Assembly (NCBI GenBank): GCA_964545045.1 | Contig: CAZJEN010000009.1 | Span: 35,783 to 99,782, forward strand | Direction: 5' to 3' | DNA length: 64,000 nucleotides | Source of the DNA: SIG307 sp964545045 | Lineage (GTDB): Bacteria; Bacillota; Clostridia; Lachnospirales; Lachnospiraceae | Shown here: positions 52,283 through 61,053 of the stretch, one piece after another | Position numbering within the stretch: position 1 is the stretch's first letter | Layout: each line of letters opens with the position of its first letter | Notes under the pieces: generated by a model | Database searches by the model: none | Seen by the model: the letters and a program-made list of their open reading frames with translations, nothing else | What the model was told of the DNA's origin: nothing | Position numbers and translations under genes: made by a program

Positions 52283-52470
52283 TTATTTTAATCCGGCTTG
52301 GCGTAAAATGGCATGCTCCATACCTTTTTTAGATCCTTGCAGTGGAGCGGAACTATGACTTGAACGCCGGTTTCAGGGTGCTTTAATTTTATATGAGAAC
52401 CGTTTTGACTAATGATGACAAAATGGTTTTTCTGTAATAGAGAAATCATTTTCTTTGGTGTAAGTGGCAA
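52283..52470 (-). pseudogene. hicA: HicA-family mRNA interferase toxin with a C-terminal frameshift
   Basis: Starts LPLTPKKMISLLQKNHFVIISQNGSHIKLKHP (TTG start 52470), with the HicA catalytic His in GSH. The run of six A (52325-52330 on the minus strand) shifts the reading frame. With seven A the end would read KKGMEHAILRQAGLK and stop at 52285-52283. As it stands the tail is wrong (VWSMPFYAKPD). The toxin may be inactive, or restored by slippage, or the base could be an error. Confidence 0.8.
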
Positions 52471-52503
52471 TTGTAATAAATCTTCTTCCTTATTATATTT
52501 CAC

Positions 52504-52532
52504 ATTATAATACGTAACAATACGTATGTCAA
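52504..52532 (-). promoter_or_regulatory. hicAB promoter with operator palindrome in the spacer
   Basis: On the minus strand: TTGACA (52532-52527), 17 bp, TATAAT (52509-52504). The spacer holds atacgta-ttgt-tacgtat, an arrangement that fits HicB repression. Confidence 0.75.
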
Positions 52533-52574
52533 GATGGGGAGGGATTAAACAGAGATTAGATGGGAGACGATAAA

Positions 52575-53171
52575 ATGGAAAAGTATTTATATCATGGTTC
52601 TCATGCTTCCGGCATTGAGACATTATATGCAAATTCGAAGCTACATGGAACAGAAGATACGATGGTGGTGTATTTGACGGAAAATCCGGCATACGCCCTT
52701 TTTTATATTTGGGATGCCGTACATAATAAGAGAACCGGAAAGTATGTGACCTGTTTCATAAAGAACGGAAAGGTATATTATGAGGAGCAGTTTCCGGGAA
52801 TGTTAAAGGCCTTTTATAAAGGCGTATCCGGCTATTTATACTGCATTCCCCATACGGAGGACTTTGCCCGGGTAGAGGGTTGGGAGGAGATGTGGTACAG
52901 CCTGAAAGATGCGGATGTTGCAGAGATGCAGTACATTCCGGATGTGTACGAAGAACTCATGAAGTACGTGGAGAAAGGTACGCTGGAAGTGATTTCCTAT
53001 GAAAAAGTGGCTCCGGAACGGATTCGGGATTTATATGAGTACATAGCCCGGAAACTGGTGAATAACGGTATTGTTAACCAACCGGACTGTGAGGAAGCGG
53101 TATTCTATCAGACCTATTTTGAACCGGTATGGAGAATGGCGTTGGAAAGAGCAGAAACGAACGAAGAATAG
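52575..53171 (+). CDS. Unknown protein, possibly ADP-ribosyltransferase-fold
   Basis: 198 aa from ATG 52575 (gggag site). KYLYHGSHASGIETLYANSK...MVVYLTENPAYALFYIWDAV resembles the start of ART-fold proteins (YHGS...fat..p..A...), which transfer ADP-ribose or act as 2'-phosphotransferases. No signal peptide. It is divergent from hicAB. The assignment is weak; it may be a metabolic or toxin-like protein. Confidence 0.45.
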   Translation: MEKYLYHGSHASGIETLYANSKLHGTEDTMVVYLTENPAYALFYIWDAVHNKRTGKYVTCFIKNGKVYYEEQFPGMLKAFYKGVSGYLYCIPHTEDFARVEGWEEMWYSLKDADVAEMQYIPDVYEELMKYVEKGTLEVISYEKVAPERIRDLYEYIARKLVNNGIVNQPDCEEAVFYQTYFEPVWRMALERAETNEE

Positions 53172-53300
53172 AAGCCTTTGCGAAGCATAAAGGATCGCTT
53201 ACAACCTCCGGTTGTAGAAAACATAATCCATCTGTTCTCTGTCGGTTAGAGAAAAGAGATGCTACACTGAATTCATCAAAAGCAGAAAGGAGTCATATAT

Positions 53301-53413
53301 ATGACAATGAATGAAAACATTAAAACGCTTCGTTTGCAGAAGCGTTTATCCCAGGAAGCACTTGGTGAATTGTTGGGTGTATCGGCACAGGCGGTATCCA
53401 AATGGGAGCAGGG
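53301..53413 (+). pseudogene. XRE-TPR regulator, 5' part of a gene split by element 2
   Basis: MTMNENIKTLRLQKRLSQEALGELLGVSAQAVSKWEQG is the classic HTH of XRE regulators. The frame continues into element sequence as GSLS-stop (53429). The 3' part is at 59158-59979; joining at GG gives ...SKWEQG|LTSPDISLLPMLAECFGV, a normal XRE sequence, about 311 aa in total. The fragment alone is an HTH without sensor domain. Confidence 0.88.
53402..53413. other. att site, left end of element 2
   Basis: atgggag-cag-gg. The right-end copy is atgggag-acc-gg (59148-59159). The GG pair is the likely crossover dinucleotide. Confidence 0.7.
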
Positions 53414-53441
53414 AGGTTCCCTTAGTTAAAGATACTACACC

Positions 53442-53470
53442 ACAACCCACGCTTACGCAGTATTGCAAGA
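53442..53470. repeat. Inverted repeat near the left end of element 2
   Basis: acaacccacgcttac (53442-53456) is perfectly inverted at 57437-57451 upstream of the recombinase; gcagtattg also recurs beside both. Possible recombinase or regulator binding sites. Confidence 0.6.
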
Positions 53471-53494
53471 AAAAACTTTTGGATAAATATAAAG

Positions 53495-53541
53495 AAGCAC
53501 GGTCAACATCCCCCTTTAAGATGGCGACGGTGCTTTTTTGA
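53495..53541 (+). terminator. Terminator near the left end of element 2
   Basis: agcac-gtc/gac-gtgct stem (53495-53534) then TTTTTT. It could insulate the element from host transcription. Confidence 0.7.
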
Positions 53542-53624
53542 TTTCCGGGGCGAGGATGAAAACCGGCAAGGTCGGTTTTGTATCCAAGTAACGGAAATGA
53601 TGGAGGAATCCAAAGGGGGCAGAA

Positions 53625-53680
53625 CCCCACTTTGGCACACGGACTTTGCTTGCAAAGTCTAGTGTGTTATACCCTCTATC
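53625..53680 (+). other. oriT of pMV158 (MobV) type
   Basis: cacacggactttgc/gcaaagtctagtgtg inverted repeat (53636-53666) followed by ttatac. The predicted nick in TAGTGTG/TTATAC lies between 53666 and 53667, matching the site cut by MobM-like relaxases. It is on the same strand as the mobV gene but 2.4 kb upstream. Confidence 0.85.
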
Positions 53681-53806
53681 TGCGGGTCTGCGAAAAGTCG
53701 AGGACCGGGATTCGGGTCGCTGGTTTTGAAGCAGACAAAAAGAGCTTTGTTTCTGTGCCCGTGTCAGTCACAGAAGGAAGCTCTTTGATTAGCAGATAGA
53801 GGGGAT
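53670..53806. other. Long hairpin region next to oriT
   Basis: ccctctatctgc (53672-53683) pairs with gcagatagaggg (53792-53803). Inside, agagctttgtttctgtg pairs with cacagaaggaagctct (53741-53783). It may be part of the transfer region or a structured RNA; no gene. Confidence 0.55.
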
Positions 53807-53858
53807 AAAGGATGTTAACAAAAAGTTTAAAGGCAATAAGAAATATTATAAAAATACG

Positions 53859-53887
53859 TTGATTTTTTATAATATATGTGTTAAAAT
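53859..53887 (+). promoter_or_regulatory. Promoter of the riboswitch transcript
   Basis: TTGATT (53859-53864), 17 bp, TAAAAT (53882-53887). Confidence 0.6.
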
Positions 53888-53893
53888 GAATAG

Positions 53894-54008
53894 ACGTATA
53901 AGGTTAGGGGCAAACCAAATGGAAACGTTGGGACGCAAAGCTAGAAATCTAACAGGGAGACCTCATGATAGTTCGGCCGCAAGAATTACTTTCTTTGCGG
54001 TCTTTTTT
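53894..54008 (+). promoter_or_regulatory. c-di-GMP-I (GEMM) riboswitch with terminator
   Basis: Conserved GGGCAAACC (53908-53916) and GGGACGCAAAGC (53930-53941) are the hallmark aptamer segments. Stem P1 and a helix with a GAAA-type loop (atggaaacgttg) surround them. Expression platform: ggccgcaagaa/ttctttgcggtc terminator (53975-54002) then TTTTTT. It would control the CBM2-like gene in response to cyclic di-GMP. The sign of control cannot be read directly. Confidence 0.9.
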
Positions 54009-54083
54009 GTTTTGAGGGAAAGTTAGGCTAGACTTTTGGACTTGCTTTAATGGGAGCAAAAAACAAGAAAGAAGGGACACAAG

Positions 54084-54703
54084 GTGAAGAAAGGAATCAA
54101 AAGAATGCTGGCGTTTTTATTAATGCTGGCGATGTGTGTAAGCACGACCGGAGTGGCTGCTTATGCAGAAGAAACTGTAGTTACGGACAAGGTAACTACG
54201 GAAAGTGGTTGGGACGGTGTTACCACGGTAAATAACTACACCGGAGAAAACTTTAACGTGGTGTTTTCTCTTGCAAACTACTGGGAAGGTGGTTATAATG
54301 CAAATGTAAAGGTAGAAAATACTGGTAGCAGTGTGATCGAAAACTGGTATCTGAGCTTTGCGTTAGACAACAACTTCTCTTCTATCTGGAATGCAGAAGT
54401 GGTAAGTAATGAGAATGGTCAGTATGTGGTAAAGAATGCAACCTGGAATGCGGATATTCCGGTGGGCGGATGTGTCGAGTTCGGAATCAGTGTAAATATT
54501 ATGAGGGAGACTTTGTCGGAGATGTTCTTGGATGTAGTATTACTATGAAACGTGCAGGAACACAGGTGAAATTATTGAGGAGAAATATAGATGGTGATTA
54601 TATAGAAAATGCACCTGCTGCAAACCACGGTATTTTATGTTGGCATGATGATTATAGTTTGCTTTATACAAGTCTGCATAGTTTTTCATATTGGGCAGAT
54701 TAG
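54084..54703 (+). pseudogene. Secreted CBM2-like protein, apparently frameshifted
   Basis: Signal peptide (MKKGIKRMLAFLLMLAMCVSTTGVAAYA) then NFNVVFSLANYWEGGYNANVKVENTGSSVIENWYLSFALDN...NATWNADIPVGGCVEFGIS, as in family 2 carbohydrate-binding modules. Near 54497 the frame shifts (gtaaatatt): a one-base deletion explains it, because the other frame continues YEGDFVGDVLGCSITMKRAG to a stop at 54703. As is, it ends at 54548 after 154 aa. It could bind cellulose or xylan at the cell surface. Confidence 0.7.
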
Positions 54704-54711
54704 GAGGAAAA

Positions 54712-55020
54712 ATGAAAAGTAAATTAAAAAACTTAATTAATAAATACTGGGTGATACCGGTTAGTTTGCTACTTTTACTTCCTGTGGCATCAATCGGGTC
54801 TTTGCTGCTATATTTTACGATTTCGTTAACCGGTATCGAGTGGTTTGGTTTCCTTTTTTCATACGGCATATCTGGAATAATTATATCATTACCGATAATA
54901 GTTAAGGTTTGGAAATCGGATAAAATCAAGAAAGGTGTAAAAGCGATAATAATAATTTTAACAGTTCTCTTGTTCTCTGTCATTTCCTGTATGCTATTCT
55001 GGTATAAAAAATTGCCTTGA
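54712..55020 (+). CDS. Small membrane protein of unknown function
   Basis: 102 aa from ATG 54712 (AGGAGGAAAA site). Three hydrophobic helices (VIPVSLLLLLPVASIGSLLLYFT; FGFLFSYGISGIIISLPII; AIIIILTVLLFSVISCMLFW). It lies 8 bases after the CBM2 remnant and is under the same riboswitch. No family recognised; it could anchor or export the cargo. Confidence 0.65.
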   Translation: MKSKLKNLINKYWVIPVSLLLLLPVASIGSLLLYFTISLTGIEWFGFLFSYGISGIIISLPIIVKVWKSDKIKKGVKAIIIILTVLLFSVISCMLFWYKKLP

Positions 55021-55057
55021 TTGTGAGGAATATTTTCTCGAGTGGAAGTGATTCAAA

Positions 55058-55101
55058 CAATGCTACGGTGATGTTGAGGATAACACCGTAGCATTGTTAT
55101 T
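55058..55101. terminator. Bidirectional terminator between convergent genes
   Basis: aatgctacggtg/caccgtagcatt stem with T-rich flanks on both strands. Confidence 0.8.
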
Positions 55102-55111
55102 TTATCCTTCC

Positions 55112-55918
55112 TTACCGCCCTCTCTTCCCCCTCTGTGACACAGCACTCTTCATCAGCTCCGACTTCTGCATTATCTGTACCAATGCCTGTTTTTCATCCT
55201 CCGTCAGCTTATTGTAACGGAGCTTGGTCTGCTTACAGAACACCATCAGAAGCTGTTCTGCCCGGCTTCCCTCAAAAGTTGCCACTTCTTCCAAATCCTT
55301 TCGTAGTTCCTCTGCAACAGAAGTCTTCGGTGCTCCGTCATTTCTTCCGATGTGGGCGTTTCTGATATCTTCCAAGATTCCATCCATGTCCTTATGTACT
55401 CGGCTACGGAAATAGTCGCCTTCCTCCACATGGGCTGACTGCAACAGATACATGGTTTTGTCCTGTTCCTTTGGCTGATACTTCTCCATGATTTCAGCCC
55501 TTGCCACATCCACCCATGTATTCAGGTTCTGTATCTGCATGGATGCGATTCCCTCCACATATATCTGTATGTCGGCAAGAAGCTTTGTGAAATCAGGGTG
55601 GGTTGCCAGTTCACAAAGCAGTGCCGTATCCACCCGTTTACTCTTTAATAACGCTATCATTTCGTCACTCAGATGCAGGTCAGAAAGCTCTGCATTGGGG
55701 TGACGTTTTGTTTCTGTCCGGGCAAGCAGATAATCGGCAGTCACACCGTAAAAGTCAGCCAGCCGGTTGATGGCATGATGGCTGATATCCTTGTAATCCT
55801 CTGATTCATAGCTTCCGAGGGCAGATTTTGACAGCCCGGTTTCACCGGCAAGCTGTTCCAAGGTCAGTCCCTGTTCTACCCGTAAATCTTTTAATCGTTC
55901 CTGTATGGTTAATGCCAC
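55112..55918 (-). CDS. XRE-family regulator of element 2
   Basis: 268 aa. HTH: IQERLKDLRVEQGLTLEQLAGETGLSKSALGSYESEDYKDISHHAINRLADFYGVTADYLLARTE. The C-terminal part is helical, rich in charged residues (YRSRVHKDMDGILEDIRNAHIGRND). Such regulators commonly sit next to MobV-relaxase genes in clostridial mobilizable elements. It is likely the element's control protein, divergent from mobV. Confidence 0.85.
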   Translation of the reverse strand: MALTIQERLKDLRVEQGLTLEQLAGETGLSKSALGSYESEDYKDISHHAINRLADFYGVTADYLLARTETKRHPNAELSDLHLSDEMIALLKSKRVDTALLCELATHPDFTKLLADIQIYVEGIASMQIQNLNTWVDVARAEIMEKYQPKEQDKTMYLLQSAHVEEGDYFRSRVHKDMDGILEDIRNAHIGRNDGAPKTSVAEELRKDLEEVATFEGSRAEQLLMVFCKQTKLRYNKLTEDEKQALVQIMQKSELMKSAVSQRGKRGR

Positions 55919-56123
55919 AGTATCATCTCCTCATAATCATTTTCTTCTCCATTCTACCACATTTCCGTAAAAGCGGAAAGTCCTGCGAAACGTCCTATAT
56001 TTCCTGCCTTTCAGATATACGGCACAGCCATCAAATAAAGTGTAGACTTTCCTTACGTTCATCGATGAGCCGTACCTTGAAAACAAAGAAATGTCCACTC
56101 TTTTGTGGACGGAAAGGAGTTAC

Positions 56124-57068
56124 ATGCCACAATACGCTATTTTACGATTTGCGAAGCACAAGGGAGCCCCGTCCGGGGCTCTGGAAGCCCACCACGAACG
56201 GAAAAAGGAGCGGTATGCCAGCAATCCCGATATTGATGCGGAACGCAGTAAATACAACTTCCACACCATCAAGCCGAAGGAGCGGTATTCACGCTTTATC
56301 AAGCATCGAATTGAAGAATCCGGCTGTCGTACAAGAAAGGACAGCACAAGGTTTGTGGATACGTTAGTTACCGCTAGCCCGGAGTTCTTCAAAGGGAAAT
56401 CCACACGGGAAACGGCAGCCTATTTTAAGAGAGCTACGGAGTTTCTTGCGGACCGGGTCGGCAGGGAAAACATCATTTCAGCGGTGGTACACATGGACGA
56501 GAAAACGCCTCATCTGCACCTGACCTTTGTTCCGCTAACCAAGGATAACCGTCTCTGTGCCAAGGAGGTTATCGGGAACCGGGCGAACCTTACCAAATGG
56601 CAGGATGATTTCCATGCTTACATGGCAGAGAAGTATCCTGACCTGGAGCGTGGAGAAAGTGCCAAAGCCACGGGAAGAAAGCATATTCCCACAAGACTCT
56701 TTAAGCAGGCGGTCAGCCTTACCAAACAGGGAAAGAAAATCGTGCAGACATTGGATAACATCACCATGTTTAACGCCGGAAAACAGAAGGAGGAAGCGTT
56801 ACAGCTTTTACGGAAGTGGTTTCCTCAGATGGAGAATTTCCTCGGACAGCTAAAAAAGTATCAGGTTACCATCGACGATTTGATTTCCCAAAACCGGGAA
56901 CTGGAAGCCCGGGCAAAAGCTGGGGAAAGCGGAAAAATAAAGAATGCGATGGAACGGGCGAAACAGGAAAGCGAATTAAGAGAGCTGCACCGGCTCATGG
57001 ACCGGATACCGCCGGAGCTTCTTGCTGAGCTCAAACAGGAAGTAAAAAAGGAAGACAGAAACCGATAG
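56124..57068 (+). CDS. MobV-family relaxase (Pre/Mob)
   Basis: 314 aa from ATG 56124 (AAAGGAG site). MPQYAILRFAKHKGAPSGALEAHHERKK start, and the HMDEKTPHLHLTFVPLT metal-binding histidine motif. The C-terminus is coiled-coil. It nicks oriT (53666/53667) and pilots the strand during mobilization by a helper conjugation system. It lies divergent from the XRE regulator, with tnpW following. Confidence 0.92.
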   Translation: MPQYAILRFAKHKGAPSGALEAHHERKKERYASNPDIDAERSKYNFHTIKPKERYSRFIKHRIEESGCRTRKDSTRFVDTLVTASPEFFKGKSTRETAAYFKRATEFLADRVGRENIISAVVHMDEKTPHLHLTFVPLTKDNRLCAKEVIGNRANLTKWQDDFHAYMAEKYPDLERGESAKATGRKHIPTRLFKQAVSLTKQGKKIVQTLDNITMFNAGKQKEEALQLLRKWFPQMENFLGQLKKYQVTIDDLISQNRELEARAKAGESGKIKNAMERAKQESELRELHRLMDRIPPELLAELKQEVKKEDRNR

Positions 57069-57111
57069 CCGGCATCTGCGGATGTCGAGAATCGAAGAAA
57101 GGAGGATGCCT

Positions 57112-57303
57112 ATGGGGAAGAACCGAAGCAATACGGAATCGCCGGGTGGAAGGGTTCTTACGGCAGAGGACGGAAAACAATATTTTGTTTCTGGAAAAAA
57201 CCACATCGAGATTTCCGAACATTTTGCCACAAACGGTAAGAAACTGGATGCCCTGCTGACGGATGTGATGCTATACACTGCGGAAGGTAAGATTTCTGCT
57301 TAA
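57112..57303 (+). CDS. TnpW-like small transposon protein
   Basis: 63 aa from ATG 57112 (GGAGG site). GRVLTAEDGKQYFVSGKNHIEISEHFATNGKKLDALLTDVMLYTA resembles TnpW proteins of Tn4451-type elements, found just before the recombinase. Function unknown; possibly a recombination accessory factor. Confidence 0.65.
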   Translation: MGKNRSNTESPGGRVLTAEDGKQYFVSGKNHIEISEHFATNGKKLDALLTDVMLYTAEGKISA

Positions 57304-57308
57304 ATACA

Positions 57309-57451
57309 TTGATTATCACCCATGCTTACGATATAATGAAAACGAAGTGAGGATTTGCAAGCTTGCTTGCAGAATCCGAGCGCAGTGGGAGATCATGAAC
57401 GAAGTTCATGATATAATACTTTTTACAGGCAGTATTGTAAGCGTGGGTTGT
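57309..57451 (+). promoter_or_regulatory. Recombinase control region with repeats
   Basis: Holds acccatgcttac (57317), tcatgaac/gttcatga inverted repeat, two gatataat boxes (about 57330 and 57408), and gtaagcgtgggttgt (57437-57451), the inverse of the left-end repeat at 53442. Confidence 0.55.
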
Positions 57452-57470
57452 TTCAAAAAGGAGGATTTTA

Positions 57471-59092
57471 ATGAAACAACCAAACAATACAACCATTTAT
57501 AACACGGCACTTTACCTTCGTCTGAGCCGGGACGACGAGCTTCAGGGAGAAAGCGGAAGTATCCGCACCCAACGGATGATGCTCCGGGAATACGCCCATG
57601 AGCATGGTCTGAACGTGGTGGGTGAATACACTGATGACGGATGGTCCGGCACCAACTTTGACCGCCCGGAGTTCCAACGGATGATTGATGACATCGAGGA
57701 TGGCAGAATCAACTGTGTTGTGACAAAGGACTTGTCACGCCTTGGAAGAAACTACATTCTGACCGGACAGTACACAGAGCTTTATTTCCCAAGTAAGGGA
57801 GTCCGCTACATTGCCATCAATGACAACGTGGATACCTTAAACGGTGACAATGAGCTTGCACCGTTTTTAAACATCTTGAACGAGATGCATGCCAGACAGA
57901 CAAGCAAGAAGGTCAAGGCAGCCTTCCGCACCCGGTTTGCAAACGGCGCCCATTACGGAGCCTATGCACCTTTAGGGTATCGAAAGGACCCGGAGCAGAC
58001 GGGACACCTTCTGATTGATCCGGATACTAAGTGGATTATCGAAAAGATATTTGAACTTGCCCTGCATGGTGCAGGAGCGGCGAAAATTACACGGATACTG
58101 ATGGAGGAGAAGGTTTCCACACCGGCGTGGGTAAATTTCCAAAGAAACGGCACCTTTGCCCATGTATTTGAGGGAGCAGACGAATCCAAACGGTATCAGT
58201 GGACGATAGCACAGGTAAAAAGCATCCTAAAGGATGAAAACTATATCGGGAACAGCGTGCACAACCGCCAGTCCACCGTCTCTTTTAAAAACAAAAAGGT
58301 GGTACGGAAGCCTGAGTCGGAATGGTTCCGGGTAGAAAATACCCATGAAGCCATCATCACAAAGGAGATGTTTTTACAGGTACAGGAGCAGATAGCCGGT
58401 CGCCGGGGGTATGCAAAAACGGTCAGACCCAGATATTTGCCGGACTTATCAAGTGTGCCGACTGCGGATGGACGCTTTCCTATGCAGAAAACCGGCAGAA
58501 CAAAACACCTTACGGCTACTACCATTGCAGGAAAAACGGACAGGGACTGGGACAATGCTCCATGCACTATATCCGCTATGATGTGCTTTACGGATATGTG
58601 CTTTCCAGACTGCAATACTGGTCGGAGCAGGTGGACCGGGATGATGAAAAGCTGTTACAGCAGTTGTTAAATGCCGGGAATAAGGAACGCAGTGCCGCAA
58701 AGAAACAAAGAGCCGTGGAACTGAAAAAAGCTACAAAGAGAAAAGCCGAGGTAGACGGGCTGTTTACAAAGCTGTATGAGGACTGGTCTTTGGGAAAGAT
58801 AACCGAATACAACTTTACCATGCTTTCAGAACGGTTTCAGACGGAGCAACAGGAACTGGAAATAAAAATCCGGGAATTGCAGGAAGCCTTAAGCTCCATG
58901 GAGCAGACGGAAAGTGATGCAGGGAAATGGGTAGAACTGATTAAGCAGTACTCAAATCCCACGGAGCTGACCACCGAGCTTTTAAACACCCTGATTGAGA
59001 AAATCGTGGTGCACGAAGCCGTAAAAAGCCCGGATGGCTGCCGGAAACAGAAGGTAGACATCTACTACCGCTTTATCGGAAAGATTGATTAA
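57471..59092 (+). pseudogene. Large serine recombinase of element 2, frameshifted
   Basis: TALYLRLSRDDELQGESGSIRTQRMML has the catalytic Ser; VVTKDLSRLGRNYI and the recombinase domain (ILMEEKVSTPAWVNFQ..., SILKDENYIGNSVHNRQ) follow. At 58415-58419 a run of five A breaks the frame. With six A the text continues AKNGQTQIFAGLIKCADCGWTLSY...YHCRKNGQGLGQCSMHY (zinc ribbon) and on to the stop at 59092. So this is one gene of about 540 codons with a single-base deletion. It may leave the element fixed in place. Confidence 0.88.
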
Positions 59093-59147
59093 ATGAAACT
59101 CCCTGCGCGTCGGGATGCGGTACGCAGGGGAAACAATAACCTTAACT

Positions 59148-59159
59148 ATGGGAGACCGG
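59148..59159. other. att site, right end of element 2
   Basis: atgggag-acc-gg; the host frame resumes with ggg ctt acc tct ccg (G L T S P). Confidence 0.7.
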
Positions 59160-59979
59160 GCTTACCTCTCCGGATATTTCGTTGTTGCCGATGTTGGCAG
59201 AGTGCTTCGGGGTAACCATTGACAGCCTGTTTCAGGGCGTGCCGAAAAGAAAATATCCGGGGTACGGGACTGACAGGATGGAGTTGTATGCCATTTATGA
59301 AGACGAGAACGGAACGGACGAGGACTTCAGGCGTGCGGAGGAAGCGTATCGTGAAGTGATTATGACAGGAAAAGCGAACATACAAGATTATCTGGAGTAT
59401 GCCGCACTTCACAGAATACGGATGTATAAAGACAGAGAGCTTACTATGCGTTATTACAGACGGGCTTTGGAAGAGGGAAAAGAACAGCGTGGTGACTCCT
59501 GGTTTGCTGCCCATCGTGACCTTGTGCAATATTTGATTTCTCTGGGACGTACGGAGGATGCCATTACCGAGAGTAAAAAGTGGTGTGAAGAGGAGCCGAA
59601 TGCCCGTTGGGCTCATGTATATTATTCCTATGCTTTGGAAGGAGCCGGACGGTTAGAGGAAGCATGGAAAGAGATAGAAATTGCACTTACGGTCCCGGAT
59701 GAAGAATGGGGAGAGGATTGGGTATTCGAACCGGCGGGAGATTTATGTGCCAAGCTGGGACGCTATGAGGAGGCCGTTTCCTATTGGGACAAGGTTCCAA
59801 CGGATTCTAGCATTTCCCATTTGTTCTCCAAGGCGGAGATGTATGCGTCTATGGGTGAGAAGGAAAAGGCCATCAAGCAATTCGAGGAAATCCTTGCATG
59901 GCTGGAAGAACACGGCTACAACATGGAACTGGAGAGTGTATATCCTTTGCAGCGAATCGAAGCGATTAAGAATTCATAA
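59158..59979 (+). pseudogene. XRE-TPR regulator, 3' part of the split gene
   Basis: Continues LTSPDISLLPMLAECFGVTIDSLFQG from the HTH fragment at 53301-53413, then a helical TPR-like region (YLEYAALHRIRMYKDRELTMRYYRRALEEGKEQ..., LFSKAEMYASMGEKEKAIKQFEEIL). XRE proteins with TPR tails often sense peptides or partner proteins. The fragment has no native start; an ATG at 59191 could give a non-DNA-binding product. Confidence 0.85.
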
Positions 59980-60001
59980 CGGCAGAATTCTATGGATAAA
60001 A

Positions 60002-60049
60002 GACAGCGTAGACGGTGACTATTTTGGTCACGGTCTACGCTGTTTTTGG
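60002..60049. terminator. Bidirectional terminator
   Basis: acagcgtagac/gtctacgctgt with an inner ggtgac/gtcac stem, flanked by TTTTT. It separates the regulator remnant from the convergent AraC gene. Confidence 0.8.
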
Positions 60050-60064
60050 GGTTGAATTATTTTT

Positions 60065-60988
60065 TTAGTCCTCTGTGCTTCTTATCCGGTATTCGGACGG
60101 TGTACAATTGTTTTTCTTTTTAAAAGCCCGGTTAAAGGCACAGATGCTGCCGAAACCGGCCTGATAGGCAATGTCCGTAATGGCTTTGTCCGGAAACAGT
60201 AAAAGCCGTTCGGCTGCTTTTATTCTTTGCAGACACAAATAGTCAAAAAAGGTCTGACCTGAAAATTCTTTAAATACTCTGGCAAAATGATACTTGGAGA
60301 AGCCTGCGATTTCCGCGGCTTTTTCCAAAGGGATATCTTCCATATAGTGCTGGTTAATATGAAAAAACACCATATTCAAACGATCCATAACACTCTTTTC
60401 ATACTGCTTCGGCATGCTTGAATTTAAAAGAGGCTGGTTTTCCTGGTATTCGATATGGAAGTTGATCATTTTTGAAAAAATCATCAGTTCCCGTAAACTG
60501 CTTTGGCAGTAATAATCTTCAAACATCCGAAATAACAGTTTCATCTCCGTATCATAGACAGCATCCGTAGGTTTGATTAATACCGGCTGTGAAAAGGTGG
60601 AATTCAAGTACGGAAAGCCACTGATAGGCTGTAATACGGATAAGTTGAACAGGAATACCAGTCGGACTCCTTCTTCGATACAAATCAGGTCATGTAGTTC
60701 TCCGTCCGGAATTACAAAGATTTCTCCCGGATTTAAAATATATTCCTGCTGTCGGACATGCACCATCATCCGGTTTTCAATCGGAACAATAATTTCCGTA
60801 GATGCATGCCAGTGCTTTTCGTAATTTCTTGATTCCTTATTTACCCAAAAACGAAAGCTGGAGTTTTTAGGGAAGTTCACCGGTTCATATTCGCCGGTTA
60901 CGGTTCTTCTGATATATTCTCTATCCTGCATGGTACGAAAGTTTGCAACGATTTCTTTTGTAAAATAAGGTATTTCTGATTGATTCAA
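60065..60988 (-). CDS. AraC-family regulator with cupin sensor
   Basis: 307 aa. N-terminal cupin (HWHASTEIIVPIENRMMVHVRQQEYILNPGEIFVIPDGELHDL) probably senses a sugar. C-terminal double HTH: DIPLEKAAEIAGFSKYHFARVFKEFSGQTFFDYLCLQRIKAAERLL and ITDIAYQAGFGSICAFNRAFKKKNNCTPSEYR. It is divergent from the CUT1 ABC operon, so it likely activates that operon from the TAGGCAAA sites. Confidence 0.92.
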   Translation of the reverse strand: MNQSEIPYFTKEIVANFRTMQDREYIRRTVTGEYEPVNFPKNSSFRFWVNKESRNYEKHWHASTEIIVPIENRMMVHVRQQEYILNPGEIFVIPDGELHDLICIEEGVRLVFLFNLSVLQPISGFPYLNSTFSQPVLIKPTDAVYDTEMKLLFRMFEDYYCQSSLRELMIFSKMINFHIEYQENQPLLNSSMPKQYEKSVMDRLNMVFFHINQHYMEDIPLEKAAEIAGFSKYHFARVFKEFSGQTFFDYLCLQRIKAAERLLLFPDKAITDIAYQAGFGSICAFNRAFKKKNNCTPSEYRIRSTED

Positions 60989-61053
60989 AGTTAACTCCTC
61001 TCATGTGTCGAATCTTGCGGTGTCTTGATAGGCGTAATTAGATATAATTGGTA

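Larger units (their letters stand above)
53414..59157. mobile_element. Element 2: mobilizable integrated element of about 5.7 kb
   Basis: It splits an XRE-TPR gene and contains oriT, a MobV relaxase, an XRE regulator, a TnpW-like protein, a serine recombinase (frameshifted) and a riboswitch-controlled CBM2-like cargo gene. No type IV secretion genes, so transfer would need a helper. The recombinase ends 66 bp from the right att. Confidence 0.88.
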
